NCBI RefSeq assembly: GCF_047495875.1
Contig: NC_092459.1
Span: 17,345,795-17,409,794, forward strand
Source of the DNA: Pithys albifrons albifrons
Taxonomy: Eukaryota; Chordata; Aves; Passeriformes; Thamnophilidae
Length of the DNA stretch: 64,000 bases
Direction: 5' to 3'
In this document: piece after piece, positions 49,700 through 63,400 of the stretch
Numbering within the stretch: position 1 is the stretch's first letter
How the letters are laid out: every line of letters starts with the position of its first letter
Made by a program: the position numbers and the translations under genes
The notes under the pieces: model-generated
Told to the model about the DNA's origin: nothing
The model's input: the letters and a program-made list of their open reading frames with translations, nothing else
Databases searched by the model: none

Positions 49700-50945
49700 A
49701 AAAAAAAAGCTGTGTTTTTTCATGCTTCTCAGTGATGTAGAAAGTATATGCAAAGCTGATGAGGGAGGCTTATGCTTATCTCAGCAACCAACCAGAAATG
49801 GACATGTCTTTCACCGATAAAGCTCTTTGGACATTTTAAAGAGCAAGTCATGCTTCAGAGTTCCATGGACAAGTTTTGAAAACAGTACGTGATGTTTCTA
49901 ACTATTAAAAGCTATTTAAATTAATTTTTGTGTGATATGAAACAATTTATATAAATATTAACTGTGGCAGGAATGAAACCTGTTCATGAGTTATACAGGC
50001 AGACCCTCTAACATACTCACATACGTATATACAGATACCCATCACATACTTTCCTGGCTTCTAATTGTTAGCACAGTATTACAAACTCACTTGATGTCCT
50101 CGAGTGCCAGATTTTAAATTTACATGACACAGCAAGCAGACAGAAATACTCTCCCTTGGCCCTATCTGAGGAGGCTGCTGCTCTAGGAAATACCAGCAGA
50201 GCTCACAAAATTTATTTTACTCAGTAAAGTTAAGCATAGGTATCCCAAATTCAAGAGGAACACCGTTTGTATGAGAAAATAAAATGCACTACTTAGGAAT
50301 GTTGACAACCTAGACACACTTGCTGTACTGCTTATGCAAAATGACACCAGCTAGTCTAGTGGCATTACCAAATGGTCATACAGAAGAGTCCTCTATAGCT
50401 TAGGGGCACCACATGCTTTGAGAAAGCAGCATAACTGAATTTTTGGGGAAAAAAGCACTACATACATGCTGGCACTGATTAAGTCCCATCTGTACCTGAA
50501 AGAGAATTATAGTGAAGTAAGCACCTGTCAAGTGTTCTCTCAGTCAGATAAATGCCCTTGAACAGACATCCTGTTTGATACACAAATGAAGAAAACTTTG
50601 GTGTATAAGTTTATTCTTAAACTTCTCTTACTGGGAAGTATTTTTCTTTTTCTTTCTTAATTTAATAGCCTAACAATATTTGGTGAAAGAATGTTGTAAT
50701 TTTGGTATTTATAGACATTTTTGCTCCGGTTAACGTCATAAATGTCATAATAAAGATATAAAGCACTGGCCAAAAAAGCAGTTTTTACATGCAAGTATAT
50801 AGGTATGCACAAAAGACCCAACAACTGATAATTACATGTATTCCTATTACCCAATAAAATCTCTTCCACTCCAATAAATTAAAGTGATCTCTGCAGAAGA
50901 CATTAAAGTGCGCAGTCAAAAGCACAGAGATATAGAAGCACTTAC

Positions 50946-51083
50946 ATTTGCACTGTGATCACTTCCACTAACACAGACGACATCTTGTTTTTGAATTGTT
51001 AATACCTCTTTTGTAAGCTTCAGTCGGATGTCATAAGCATTTTCAGATACTTCATCATACAACAATGCAATACCAGTTTTAGT
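50946..51083 (-). CDS. SNTG2: SNTG2 exon 2 (PH1 N-terminal half)
   Basis: This 138-nt exon encodes 46 residues beginning TKTGIALLYDEVSENAYD and ending in GSDHSAN. It is flanked by a pyrimidine-rich TTTTTTGCAG acceptor and a GTAAGT donor, and both junctions are in phase 0. From memory it is close to human gamma-2 syntrophin (ALLYDE.SENAYDIRLKLT, then EVLTIQKQDVVCV) and clearly less like gamma-1, which has LLQDGNQEP at the equivalent place. Syntrophins are cytoplasmic adaptors that bind dystrophin-family proteins. Their first PH domain is split by an inserted PDZ domain, and this exon is the N-terminal PH half. Intron 2 (19.6 kb) follows. The exon carrying the start codon was not found upstream to the end of the window. 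Confidence 0.96.
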
Positions 51084-52750
51084 CTGCAAAAAAGCAAGAC
51101 ACATACAAAAAAATTTAAGAATATAATCATTTCATAATGATGAATAACAAGCTCTACCACATTCAATACATAAAACACATACAAATGAGCATTATTTACA
51201 GAAAGGGGAAAACTGATCTGCCTTTCAGACTTCAAATGGATTAGACATAAAAAGCCTCTTTTGTACTTGAAAATGCAGGCTAAATGATCTTTGAAATAGA
51301 CATTAATATGCAAAAAGTAAAAAAAAAAAAGAAAATTACAAAAAATTCTCCATTGTACTGTTCCACAAAGGAGTGATGCCTTTAATAATGCCTTTTTTGT
51401 TGTTGTTTTAAGTGTACAAAGATTTGCAAAACTGTATTAGAAGCAGATAGGTATATAAATTGCATGTGAACTCGTTTTACAGTTTCAGCTAGAGGAGAGG
51501 AAGTGCAGTGTTGTTCCTGACTTCAAGGTGTTCCTTCCACGGTGTCAGAAAATGAACTGCACCCTTCATAAACATTGCCATTAAAATAAAAAGTTCTGTT
51601 AGAGTAGAACACTATGTTTTCACACTGTAAACACATCATTAAATACAATTGTTACAGAATTTGTTTAGGTGAAGATGGACATATGTTTTTCAATTTACAT
51701 TATCACTGGCCTAATAACTAATAAACTCTATAGGACAGTCAAGTATTTGCTATGAATGTTTTCTCCATGAGTAGCAAAAAAGAAATTATATTTTAATTTC
51801 TGGTTTATTTCCTTAAATTTTGCACTAATAATCAGTCAAATATTTCCTTAAGTATAAACTGTGGCATTAGGACAGCTTAAAGATATTTGTTAAAATATTC
51901 AGACTAATAAAATTTCAGAACTTTACAGTCACTGCATAGAAGAGAAAAGCAAAACATCTGTTCATAAATGAGTGATCATATTTAAAAGTAGTATTTTTTA
52001 TTAATTTATAATGTATATAAAAACATCATCACAACAATGAGCTTTATGCAAGTGAAGAAAAATCAAGCATAATTTAAATTTTAGCTGCAGCATTTGTTTT
52101 TAAAAGAAGAGTTAAAATCAAATGGTTTGTTAAATAGTAGATTGTGTAAGGAACTGAGTAATGGAATTGAAGAAACATGTCCTGTGCAATGAATGAAAGC
52201 TTGAGGCATTTTAAAATAAAATGAAATGTGAAACATTAGCTCAAAATATTAATATTTTTATTTCTATAAAATTAGGGAGAAAGGTCTGTGGTGATTTTCA
52301 ATAAAACCTTTCAGTCTTTAAAGGCAGGATTAGTTTAATCTTAAAACACTTCAATTTGATGTAGTTCTGTGCAGCAACCAAGTGTCAAAACCTCCCTTAT
52401 AGCAGAAACAGAAAATGCAGCCTATAATACAATTAAATTTTTCTTGAATTATATACACAGCAGTTGCTCAGGTGAGTTGGTGATGTCGTTCAGCTTTACC
52501 TGGGCCCAAAGCAGTTGTTCCTATGTAGGTCACTTCTGCCATTTAAGACACTTTGGTATCCTAAGACCTCTGAACATATAAAAATCTGATACGGGCCTTT
52601 TAGGATATCCACATCCTTTTCTAGCTGGAGGCAAGCCCAGATTTCTATGTTTGTAATGTGATACAAATATTGGTCACACCAGCAGACATTCACATGTAGG
52701 TATCTTCAGCTTGTACTGGATCTCACCAAAGTTTACAGTACAAAAAAAAA

Positions 52751-53158
52751 AATCATAGAATGGCTTGTATTAGAAGAGATCTTAAAGATCATCTACTTCC
52801 AATCCACTTGCCATAGGCAGAGATACCTTCCACTAGACCAGGTTGCCTAAAGCCCCATCCAGTTTGGCTTTGAACGCTTCCAGGAATGTGACATACCTTC
52901 TCTGGGCAATCTGTGCCTGTGCATCACCACAATCACAGTAAAGAATTTCTTCCTAATATCTAATCTAAACCTGCCATCTTTCACTTTAAAGCTATTCTGC
53001 CTTGTTCTATAACTACATACTCTTGTAAAATATCCCTCTTTGGCTTTCTTGAAGGCCCCCTTTAGGTACTCGGAGGATGCTATAAGGTCTTCATAGAGTC
53101 CTCCCTTTCTGAGTCTGAGAACCTCCAATTTTCTCAGCCTGTGTTTGTACGAGAAATT
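52751..53158 (-). mobile_element. CR1 LINE 3' end, inverted
   Basis: CR1 antisense: aatcatagaatggcttgtat at the terminus, accaggttgcctaaagcccc, cagtaaagaatttcttccta then atatctaatctaaacctgcc, ending near cagcctgtgtttgtacgaga. The minus-strand open frame here is a broken ORF2 C-terminus (RLDIRKKFFTV). Confidence 0.92.
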
Positions 53159-56100
53159 CAAATCTAGGACAGCTGTTTAGATTCTGTCAAGCCAGTGGTG
53201 AGCAACAGACACTTCTGAAGCATGATTCTACGTGATCTCGTTTATAATCCATCTGGAAGGGTATAAATTGAACCATAGCTCTCTACTTTAACTTAAAAAA
53301 TAAATAACAACTCATATATGTGCCTAATTGTGGACAGATATATCTCGTCCTTAGTGTTTGCTAGAAATGCCTAAAGGAAACAAAGTTCAGTGAGGGTATA
53401 AAGCCTTCATCATTCTCACTTTTTTGTAAGCCCACATTTCTTTATCTTCCTGAGATTTAGAAATTTTTTACATTTTCAGAACGTGTGGATGTTTTATCAA
53501 TACATTTTTGTGAATGACAACATATGAAACCCATGCCAATATCATCCACTTAAAAGCCATGCTGCCCAACAGCAAGTATTTTCAAACAGTAGAGCTACAG
53601 CCTTGAAAACCACTGTCCCTGAATTCTGCTGCTGTTCAGAGGTTATGCATCACTTGGACTGGCTACCGCTGTTACTTTTGCTGACGTACCAGAGCATGCT
53701 TTATAGAAACACTGAAAGAACAGAGCTCTGGAGAGCTCATTGACACAGAACACTTCTCTGGCTAGCAATTGTGACATATGTTTAGAATAAATACAATGAA
53801 AACAATTCTGAACTTTCACTTGTAACAGGTGATCAGGTAACAAATGATATACAGAGTGACCAATTAGATAGTTTAGCATTTTCCATCACACTATTTCAAC
53901 TGGAAGTCTCACTGAAGCTCATTTATTCCTATTAAAATCCAATACCTACCTCACACTCCATTTAACTCGTGATCCAAGATGATGTGCAGCAATACCTTAT
54001 TTGCTTTCAGAATCAATAAAATTAATCTAGATTGCTCTCACCCTTTCAAGTCAGCTTTTTTTAGACCACTTTAAATGGCTTTGAATCAAAGTTCAGTACA
54101 TTCCCTTGTTCTCTCCTTGTGTTGCAGAGACAGCATACATAACCCTAATGGGAAAATCCCAGTACAGACAAAGTCCTTCTTCAAACAAGAAACTTTTAAT
54201 GACAACTTAGCCTCTGCATGTATATGTATACCCAGCTTTTTAACAATGCAATGTTCATCTTGATTTCTCATTTTAAAACTATTTATACAGTAGCCATTCT
54301 AATAACTGGAATCAGAAACTGAGGGCTGAAAAGTAAAAATAACTCACCAAATTATGTAGTATTGTTTGAGAACATATACCAAATGTGTTTTGTAAAAAAA
54401 GCACGAGGAAAGTGCATAGGGAGTTGCATGTCAATAGGATTTCAGTGCTTACATTGAAAGGTAGTGGAATATAAATTTAAATTCACTTGGGTAGATGAGG
54501 AAATTAAATGTTGATTTTCATATCTCTGACAGTTTTCTAGACACTGGCTTCAAAAAGAGGACTATGCGAGTGTGCATGTGCATGTTCATCACATTGTGGG
54601 AGGAAGGGAAAAGGAGATGAGGAGCACAAGCATCACAGTAGCTGTGACATTTAAGAAAGCTTAGACTATGCTGTTTTTGAAAGAAAGAAAAACCACTGAA
54701 ACCTACTTTCTCAACACAGCTCAAAACCTGTCAATACCACAGAGAAGCAAAACAACCCTCTCTAGAGGGAGTTAGAATGGCAGATGAATCCTTTTAGCAG
54801 TTATATTGTTGACTACTTAAGCAGGTCCCTAGCCAGTGTATTTGCTTTAACGCACTCCCTGTTCAGCATAATGCTTTGGGACCCTACTCAACGTACCATG
54901 ACTCTTCCGACGTGCTGCATCTGCAGCCTAAAGCTCACAGCTGCAAATTCTGCTTCAAAGTACGAATTTCTTAAGCCAAACTTCAGTCTTACTAGCATAA
55001 AATACTTGTCTTCAATGCTGTAAGTTTTATTTTCAAAGAGCTTGCAAACAAATGAGGCAGAATTTAAAAGAGGTGTTGAGGTGTACTTGGTTTCCTACAG
55101 AAACCACTTGTTTATGTCCATCTTTTTTTCAAATGCATTACAGCAATAGTTGTCAGGCAATGTTTAGAGACAGAAAAGATTCTTAAACAACTGGAGAATT
55201 CAGTTGAGATTAATAACAAAAACTTAGTTATTCACAATAAAATAATAACATATTGTATGCATTCAGAGGAGATGTCAGAGTACAAGCAGTGCAGTATTAC
55301 TATTTTGATTCAAATTTTGAAGATCTCAGTAACTCCAACCCTCTGTCTTATTCCCTCTACCTATGTGTATTTTAGCAATCGTGATCATTACTTTTGAGAA
55401 CTAAATGGAGTACTAGTGTCTTAGACCCTCATAAAAAGAGATCATTTGGAATTTCCCCTATTTGCCTAAAAAAAATCACTGCATTGAGTTGCATTGACTC
55501 TCCAGCTGATTTTCTGACCTTTATCCTTAATAAAAGCATGTTTCGAAGGCACTGCAGTTCAGTTTTTATCTGCTAAAATTCCGTATTTGTAAATAAAATT
55601 CATTTAAACACTATAACTGAAGGGGGGTTTTCCCACTGAAATGTCACATTATATTTCCAGACTAGTATTTTTTCGGCATTTACATCTCATAGATCTAATG
55701 ATAAAAATCTCTAATCCAATTTCATTCTTTTAAATGAAATTAACTCCGCTGAAATTTCACATCTGTGGTATATTGATAGTTGGAACACTTGCTGAAGATA
55801 CATGAGGACTGGAGTCACTGGTTTTTATCCTACATCACTTATGATTAGGAAGAAAGAGAGCTTCTGGAAGTCCCTCACAGTCAGTGCTTTGGGCACTATG
55901 TTACAGAAGGCTCAAATCTATTTTCTCTCTTGCAACTGGTTTGATGTATCCTACACTACATTTCCTATGATGATCAAAAGACAAAGATACTTTCTCAGAG
56001 AATGACAGAATTTAAATTTAAAAGATCCTTGACTAACATAAAAAAAAAGAAAAAAAGAAAAAAGATTAAAAATGGATTGAAGTGTAACAGGGAACAAAGT

Positions 56101-56544
56101 GCAAGGTGTTAAATGGTAGGGAGAATAGCACTTGCATGGAAGAAAAGCTTTTCTTCACTATTTCTTGAGGAATAAAAACAGGTAAGCAGCAGTGAAGATT
56201 GGCAGAAAAATAGGGGCATCAATATCTTGCTGTTGCAATAAACAGATATTCTGACTGCTTTCCTTCACATTCTTTCCTACTCATTTGATTTTTTCTCACT
56301 CATACAAGACAGTGCTCAAAAGTAAATGCAGTTCTACGGCTGGATGGTACAAAATATTCCTTAAACACCAATGAATGTGAGAGAGAGATAATTTCATGCC
56401 CAAAAGTAATCCATCACCAGTGTTGCATTTAATACATCCCAGTATAGTTTCCTTTCATATAGCATTATGTCAGTGTTGTTTCATGGCTACACTACGTAGA
56501 AGAGGTAACCAACTGAAAAGGCCCATGAGAAATGCAAAAAAAAA

Positions 56545-56700
56545 AATTATAACTGATCAGAGATCTGGAAAATAGGACCTATGAGTAATTCAATACAAAT
56601 TCGGGTTGTTTAGTTTAAAGACAATATAAAAGAACATATCAACAATTTTAAGTACTTCAAAATCTATTACAAGGACAAATAGAATATCCAAGTAAGAAAA
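56545..56700 (+). mobile_element. ancient CR1 remnant
   Basis: tgatcagagatctggaaaat, then ggacctatgagtaattcaat and cgggttgtttagtttaaaga follow the order of old amniote CR1 sequence (a gatcagaggtctggaaaac-like block, then a gtttgtttagcctgg-like block). Strongly decayed. Confidence 0.55.
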
Positions 56701-56982
56701 TAATTCAGACAACTCCTCCTTTGAACATATTTTGGTCCCAACAGATCAACATGGCAACCATCACTTTGACTAACAGACATCTAAATTGCAACAATCAAGT
56801 CTTATCACTTGGATGGGTGGTATCTTTCCTCTCCGCTATCTACCCTCATCCTCTCTCTTTCCCTTTCTTTCTTTTCCTTATATTTTTTCTTAATTAAAAT
56901 TTTATACTTTTATATAGCCATATTACTATTGATAATGACCAAAATGGGTACACAGTTCATTTTCTTTGCAATCAAATTTTTC

Positions 56983-57063
56983 TACATACATACATATATC
57001 TATATATACATTTGTGTGTGTATGTATACATATACATCTCCATGTATGTATATACATATATGC
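56983..57063 (+). repeat. TA/CA-type compound microsatellite
   Basis: About 80 bp of alternating purine-pyrimidine sequence (tacatacatatatctatata, tgtgtgtgtatgtatac). Confidence 0.95.
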
Positions 57064-57974
57064 ACACTGGTCATGGAGTGTCATTTCCATCTAATCTGAC
57101 CTAAGGGATCTAATAACAAGAACCTCAGTTACCCTCACCTTCAGGGATGGGTCACAACATCTCTGCACCCAGGAGAAAGCCTGACTGGCTTTAGGACACC
57201 TAAACTAAACAACTCACGACTGCCATAGGAGGGATGAGAAACAACTACTAAGGCCTAAGGCAGTTTATAATTTAGGGATCTTAATAATGGATGAGTGACA
57301 TTTACAACAAACTTTGTAAATAAGCATAATTTTCATAGCACTTAATCTGAAGGATGACTCCATCCTAAGAAGAAATGTACCCATGTCTTTCATGATGAGA
57401 AGGGCCCTTGAGAAAAACACAAATATGCACTTTTTAATGGACCAAAATGGGACAAATGCATAAGGGCAGCAAATACGTAGTCATAACAGTAACACAGTTG
57501 TGGAACACACAAAATTAATGATTCCATTAGTAGCATAGGCACACAGAGAAACATCCAGTAAAACTAAAACAAGCTAGAAGACAGGGAATAGTTATGACTT
57601 GCTGAAATTAGTTATACAGAGCTGTCTTACAGAACATGTTTCTTCCTCTAAATACACACAGAGTTGTTCTTATTTTCTCACCTTTAACATATTACAACTT
57701 TTCCATCTAGTGACACTGTTTCACAAATGCAGAGACAACACTTCTTAACCTCACTACTCTTTCCTTTAAGAAATTCTGACTATAATGATAATGGTGCCTT
57801 TAGAGAGACTATTTGGATAGGTTATGGTTCCCAGTACTAGGTGGATGAGGGTGAGACAGAAGAAACATCTGTGAAAATGTCGTGGAGAACAAAATAGTAT
57901 GGATTTGTCCAATATTTCAGAGTAGTTCAAGATTTCTGTAGATTAGGAAGGAAAACATCATTTTACTATCACAT

Positions 57975-58620
57975 GTAGGAAGGGACCTTGAAGGGTTTGA
58001 AGCCCAACCTCAAAGCAAGGCAACTACATGAGCCTGGCTGAAAGCTTCTAAAGATGGATGCTGCTCCACACTGCTGGCTAATCAGCTCCAGTGCTTGACT
58101 GTCCTCCTGAGGAAAAGGTTTTCCTTGTATCTGATTTCAAGTTCTTCTTGAAAGTTCCTGCCCGCCCACACACCACTATGAAGAGCCTTGCTTCATCATC
58201 TCGATATCCTCCTTGTTGATACAGAAAGGCTGCTTTTAGGTCCTACTGAAGCCTCCTCCAGGCTGAAGAAGCCCAGCTGCCTCACAGGGCAAGTGTTCCC
58301 AGCCCCAGTCTTCTTGGTGGCTCCTCAATGAACTTGTTTCGGGTTATCAAGGTCTTTTTTATACTGGGGGAACCCAAACTGCATGCAGTATTCTAGATGT
58401 AGTCTAGAAAGTGTTGAGCAGAGAGGTATAATCCCTTGATCTCCTGGTTGTGTTCCTCCTCAAACAGGCCAGGATCATCTTGATTTCTCTGCTGCCAGGG
58501 TCACTGGTGGCTCAGGTACAATTTGCTGCCCCCCAGGACCTACAAAGTATCTTCAACAGAGCTCCTCCCCAGACTGGTGGTTCCAGTCTGCATCCTTACC
58601 AGGGACTTTTCTTTGCCAGA
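57975..58620 (-). mobile_element. CR1 LINE, long inverted copy
   Basis: CR1 antisense, about 645 bp: gtaggaagggaccttgaagg, then cctgaggaaaaggttttcct, ttcttggtggctcctcaatg, acccaaactgcatgcagtat, agaggtataatcccttgatc. It is a different, older CR1 subfamily than the copy at 38490, judging by these blocks. The far boundary is approximate. Confidence 0.85.
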
Positions 58621-60078
58621 TGCTCACCCCATCTCAGAGACCAAAGGCCAGGACTAGGATGGACACATCTACGGTCATGGCAGGGCCACGACCCCCATTT
58701 CACACCCTCCACATGCAGGCAGACATGTAGCCCACCACCAAGTGCTCCTGCCTCCCTTCCCAATAAGAAGAAGCACTGCACCGTTACAGCTGATGAAACT
58801 TGAAGATATCCCAGGGGTCCAGCCTTTACACTACTGCCCATGTCTGATAAGAAATATTTTAAAGTAGCTTTACAGGAAATATTTCAAATTAAGGTAATAT
58901 CAAGTGAAGCCTGAATTTCATTCTAGTTGAAAAGAAAGTGACATTGTTTGTGTTAAACATTAGAATATTTTTAATATCACAAAATCAACAAAATCATGTC
59001 TTTTATTCTGGAATAACATACAATCAAATTGACTTAATAGCTACCTAACTTTTATGACATACTTAAACATAGTAAACTTCTTTCATCTCCTATTCAAAAC
59101 AAGCAAACTCATAAGCCAAATACACTGAAAATTAAGGAAAAAACCCAACTGCTTTTCAGCCTCAATGAATATACCAGCTAGCATGTGAAAAGAATCAGCA
59201 TCAGAAATAAAGTGGTCAAAACCAGATATGTAAGATATATTTGAGTGTATTTTCCCCCAAAGCATAGGTTGTATCTGAAATATGCACTTTCAATATTACT
59301 GTTTTCATAAGGATTGTTCTTATTTATTTTTACATCTGCATTTATTGATGACCATATTTTGGATTGACATTTCACTAGATAACAGTCATAAAAGCTGTAT
59401 TAATATTACAAGTTTTTGGAAAATTTTAACTTCAGCATGACAATTATCACTTTCTAGCATACTCAAGAGAAATTTGAAAAGATGCTGTCAATATATGCAA
59501 TTTAAAAGTTTATTTTGTTGCTTACATCACAGCCTGTCCACCAGTCAAAACTAGCCTTAGGGATAGATCTGTTAACTACATTAGCCTTGCAAGAAAAGTG
59601 ATTAACAGCTGGCTCTCAATCTGTGTGATCTTAATCAGCAAGCAGTAATGTCTTGTTTAATTACTGCAAGCTCAGTATGTCATGAGCTAACTAGATGTGA
59701 TTGATCATTGTCATCCCCATGCACCTGTCACAACATCAGACACAAATACTTAAATTCGGTAATGTACGTTTGAAAAATGAACTTTCACAATGTCACATTG
59801 AATAAAAATTGCCTTCTTAAAAAATCTAATAAATGCTAACTGAGCCACATGGTCGAATATGTTTGAACACAGATTCTACTCCAAAAAACAGCCAACACAC
59901 AAACTATCAGAAAAATTGCCTAAACTTACTTTGATTTTGAAAGAGAAAAGAGACCAAAACCCCCTAGTTTTGTAAAATTTCTAATTCTGCTCAGCAAAAT
60001 GTTGTTTGCACAGCAGAGCTGCTGTACAGCATGGAGTGTTGAATCGGTTTGTTCTAGTACGTACCATCTAGAGACCAG

Positions 60079-60497
60079 TGTACCATGGTTAGAAGTCCTA
60101 CATTAAACTAAGCTAGACATTTCAATATAATGATATAGTAAAGAGTCAAGATTTTGTAGAGGCAAGGTTTTGCAAGTTTTACAGGTCATGTCATCGAACA
60201 AAGAAAAGGCAAAAGTCCAGCAGTGATGAAGACGCTTCAAGACCACCCCGAGGGATGAAGTCAGGAGACCACTACCCAAATTCGAAGCCAAAAGGAAAGC
60301 TCTGCCCAAGATTCTGCCTAGTCATTAGTATGGAAATTAGAAGGTGTTAACTATGGACTTAAGACTATAAAATAGCTTATTTTCCACAAACACGTTAGGC
60401 AAGTTTTTGCCCTGTATGAACTGGTTTGCTTCCAACGTTGTCAATAAATACCTTTGCTGCTAAAAATAAAAAATTTCTCTTAGCAGTTATTTTTGCA
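60079..60497 (+). mobile_element. candidate ERV LTR
   Basis: Begins TGTACCATGGTTAGAAGTCC. It has a TATA box (ctataaaatagc, 60365-60376) and an AATAAA (60443-60448) 77 nt downstream, which is promoter and poly(A) spacing typical of an LTR's U3-R. The U3 includes ccaccccgagggatgaagtc. The 3' end (tttttgca) is uncertain, and I found no matching target duplication. Confidence 0.5.
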
Positions 60498-63400
60498 ACG
60501 TTTTCGCTTATCAGATTTAGATCATATTTTCAATTAAATTGCCTAATAATATAAAGCCTAAGAATATGAAGATGTTCCTATGCTTACAGTAGTATCATAT
60601 CAGTTAAACAAGAAAGTATAAATTTCACACTTAAAACTAAACCAGTTAGCAACAGCCCCTCCCAAAAAAACCCCAACAACAAAAAATAAAACAACCCCAA
60701 AAACATCTGCAATTACTGTTTTTACAGGCCAGTTGCTCAGATAAACTCATAAGTAGGAAGTGGAAACCCTTTTAGCCATGCACTTGGCTCCTATCTTGGA
60801 AAGAAACAAATTCATGCCTTATCCAAAGACTTAATGGTATATTTAAGTTTCACCTCTGCTAAACCACCTTCTTCTAGACTTGTCCACAATTGTCAAAAGT
60901 AACTGCGATGGCCAGCAACTTTTTCGTACCTCATTTAATGAACAGAGCATTCCTGAAGTACATTAAACTGCATGAAAGGCTGAGTATGGGGAATAAATTA
61001 AAAAGATGACAACCATTTTGATTAATGAAATTTGTAAAGAAAAAGAAAATTTAGATGTGCCTCACCTAAAAAATCCACTGCACAGGCTGGAAGGACACAC
61101 CCATGTGGGTAGAGCCCTTCCCAAATCTTCGTTCGCAAAGCCGAGTCACACATACATACATTATATTTATGAGCCTCTAAAAAGAGGAGTGGAATTGGCA
61201 GAGAAGGCCAAATAAGACAGAGGTCAGGCAGGATGATGGTGCATTTATAGGAAGTCACACTTTAGATGGTAATCTCACAATCAAAAGTAAAAATCAAAGC
61301 AGTAGCTAGACAGGCATTATTAAGGGTGGAAAAGAATCTCATTTATAAATTGACTGCTTGTCATTCTATGAAAAAAGATGAAACAGTCTGTTTGCACCTA
61401 AATTTCAAACCCAAAATGTCCTGTAACAAGAATACATTACTGACAAGCACCTACAGTTAATCTGGGGAAGTTCCTTAGAAATAAAGTCAACAGAAAAAAA
61501 ACCCAAAAGGTATACCTGCATAAATAATTTGTATATAGTTGATTAGTAGGGTCTAAACTCTACAAAGAATGAACTTTTTTCAAATACATATACAAGATTT
61601 CAACTAGTTTATTTCTGAGCTTGCTGGAACTTCTGTACAGTACTCACTGAATAAAATAATCCCATCAAATAGTGGTAAGTACACAAAGAAGTCTCAACTG
61701 AATCTTCTGCAAAAAGAAAGACATTAAACAAGCAACTACTATAATAAACCACTGCTAAATATAGGGCACTTCCATAATCTTTTAGAATTTACTTGAACTA
61801 AAAAGCAATAAGGAGTATCAAGTAAAAATAAATAGATAGACGTTCACAAAATGCAGAAGATGGAAACATACCTGCAGGTATCAGAGATGAAAAGAAAACA
61901 AATCCAACTAGGAAAAAGTACTAAACATTTCTACAGAGGACAAAGACAAAACAAATGCACAAATGCAACAACAAAAGACTAATAAATAACCAGTTTCAAG
62001 ATATTAAACAGTTATCCTTCATAAACTGGAAGCGTATAAGTAATATATCATAGAAGAAGCAGGTGATCTAGGAACAACTGAAGGGATTTTGCAATACCCA
62101 GTAACTGAATTAAAAATGCAGGTAATTTAAGTATTGAAAACTCAATGATTTATTTGGATTCAGACTTCAGACAAAGAGTTCTTAAGATGAAGAATATGTA
62201 TTCTAAACCACTCTTCAAAGGCAATAAAAAGTGTATTCAGAGAGAGCAAGTAGAAATATATGTACTTCTCTCACTTTAAAAACAATACATGGTTTGGGAT
62301 TAATAAATGTTTGTCTAGAACTCAAAGAAACTCCTATTTTTAAAGCATACACAGTCTAGTCTCATTAACATTAAGACAAAGAAGAAGATCAGTGTTAAAA
62401 AACCCACCAAAACTATTCTGGAACTGATGATAACTCTGATTTTGACAGTTGCAGATAAAACTTACTTCATGTCTTTCTCAGCTTCAACAATTTGCTTACT
62501 GACAACAGGTACAGGTAACTGACTCGTACATCAACTCTGTAACTATTTGACTTAAGCCTACAGAAGTGCATTTGGGCATGTAGATGTACGTACCAAAGCA
62601 CAAAAACAAAACTCGTAGGAAACAATCACACAATCAACAAGTAATTCTGAGTCAAAAGGATTCAAAAGTAAGCTACTTGACAAAAGACTTGGACATTTCA
62701 AAGGTTTTGATATCATTTTGTCAAAAATATGTATGTTTCAGAGTAATAAATTTGCAGTAGAATTTGCTTTTATCCCAAACTATCCCTCCAGTGTGATCTG
62801 TCCCTTGGTACTGTTAGTCCCAGGGCACTGAACTAGCACAATATTTGGCTGACATGACATGTAAAATCCTCACTCCCATAGGCTGAGAGTAGAGATGATC
62901 TATATCACCTACTGCAAACAATCACAAAGATCACTGAATGAGCTCTGACTGGATTTCTAAGTCAGCACAGCACATTAAGGACTGGGCAGTCTCTCTGCTG
63001 GGCCTCCAAACAAGAGAACATGAGAGGAGAAAGCAACAGAGGGAGAGGAGTATCAGCTCTACTGAACACATGCTGAAACAGCAGCGATTTAGGAAAAGAG
63101 AGCTCCTGCACAAAGTTAAGCAGGAATCAGTGCTTAGCAGAAAAGAGCATTAAATAGAAGTCAGCCACCAAAGCGGCACCAGAATTTTTAGTTCAAGGAT
63201 TTTAGGAAATCTTATGATAACCTTGCTGTCACAGAAAGGCATTCACCAGAACAGTAAAAGCAAACTCCGACCACTGAGAAACGGCAGAAGGATGGGATTG
63301 AGAAGATTTAAGTTCAGAACATGGAACCCAAGAACTAAAACAGACAAAAACCCTAGAGTTAAATGGAAAGAAAAGAAATATTTTAACTGTTCTTTTCCAG

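Larger units (their letters stand above)
31375..50945 (-). other. SNTG2: SNTG2 intron 2
   Basis: A 19.6-kb intron between exons 2 and 3, bounded by GTAAGT and TTTAAAG. Its main content is a transposon cluster at 37.2-41.1 kb, an LTR stub at 43621, CR1 copies at 45525 and 47923, A/C-rich tracts and microsatellites. In 32627-36330, 41117-43380, 45746-47920 and 48244-50940 I find no gene or recognisable mobile element. The GC-richer stretches at 35800-36200 and 42300-42900 may be decayed repeats that I cannot name. Confidence 0.9.
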
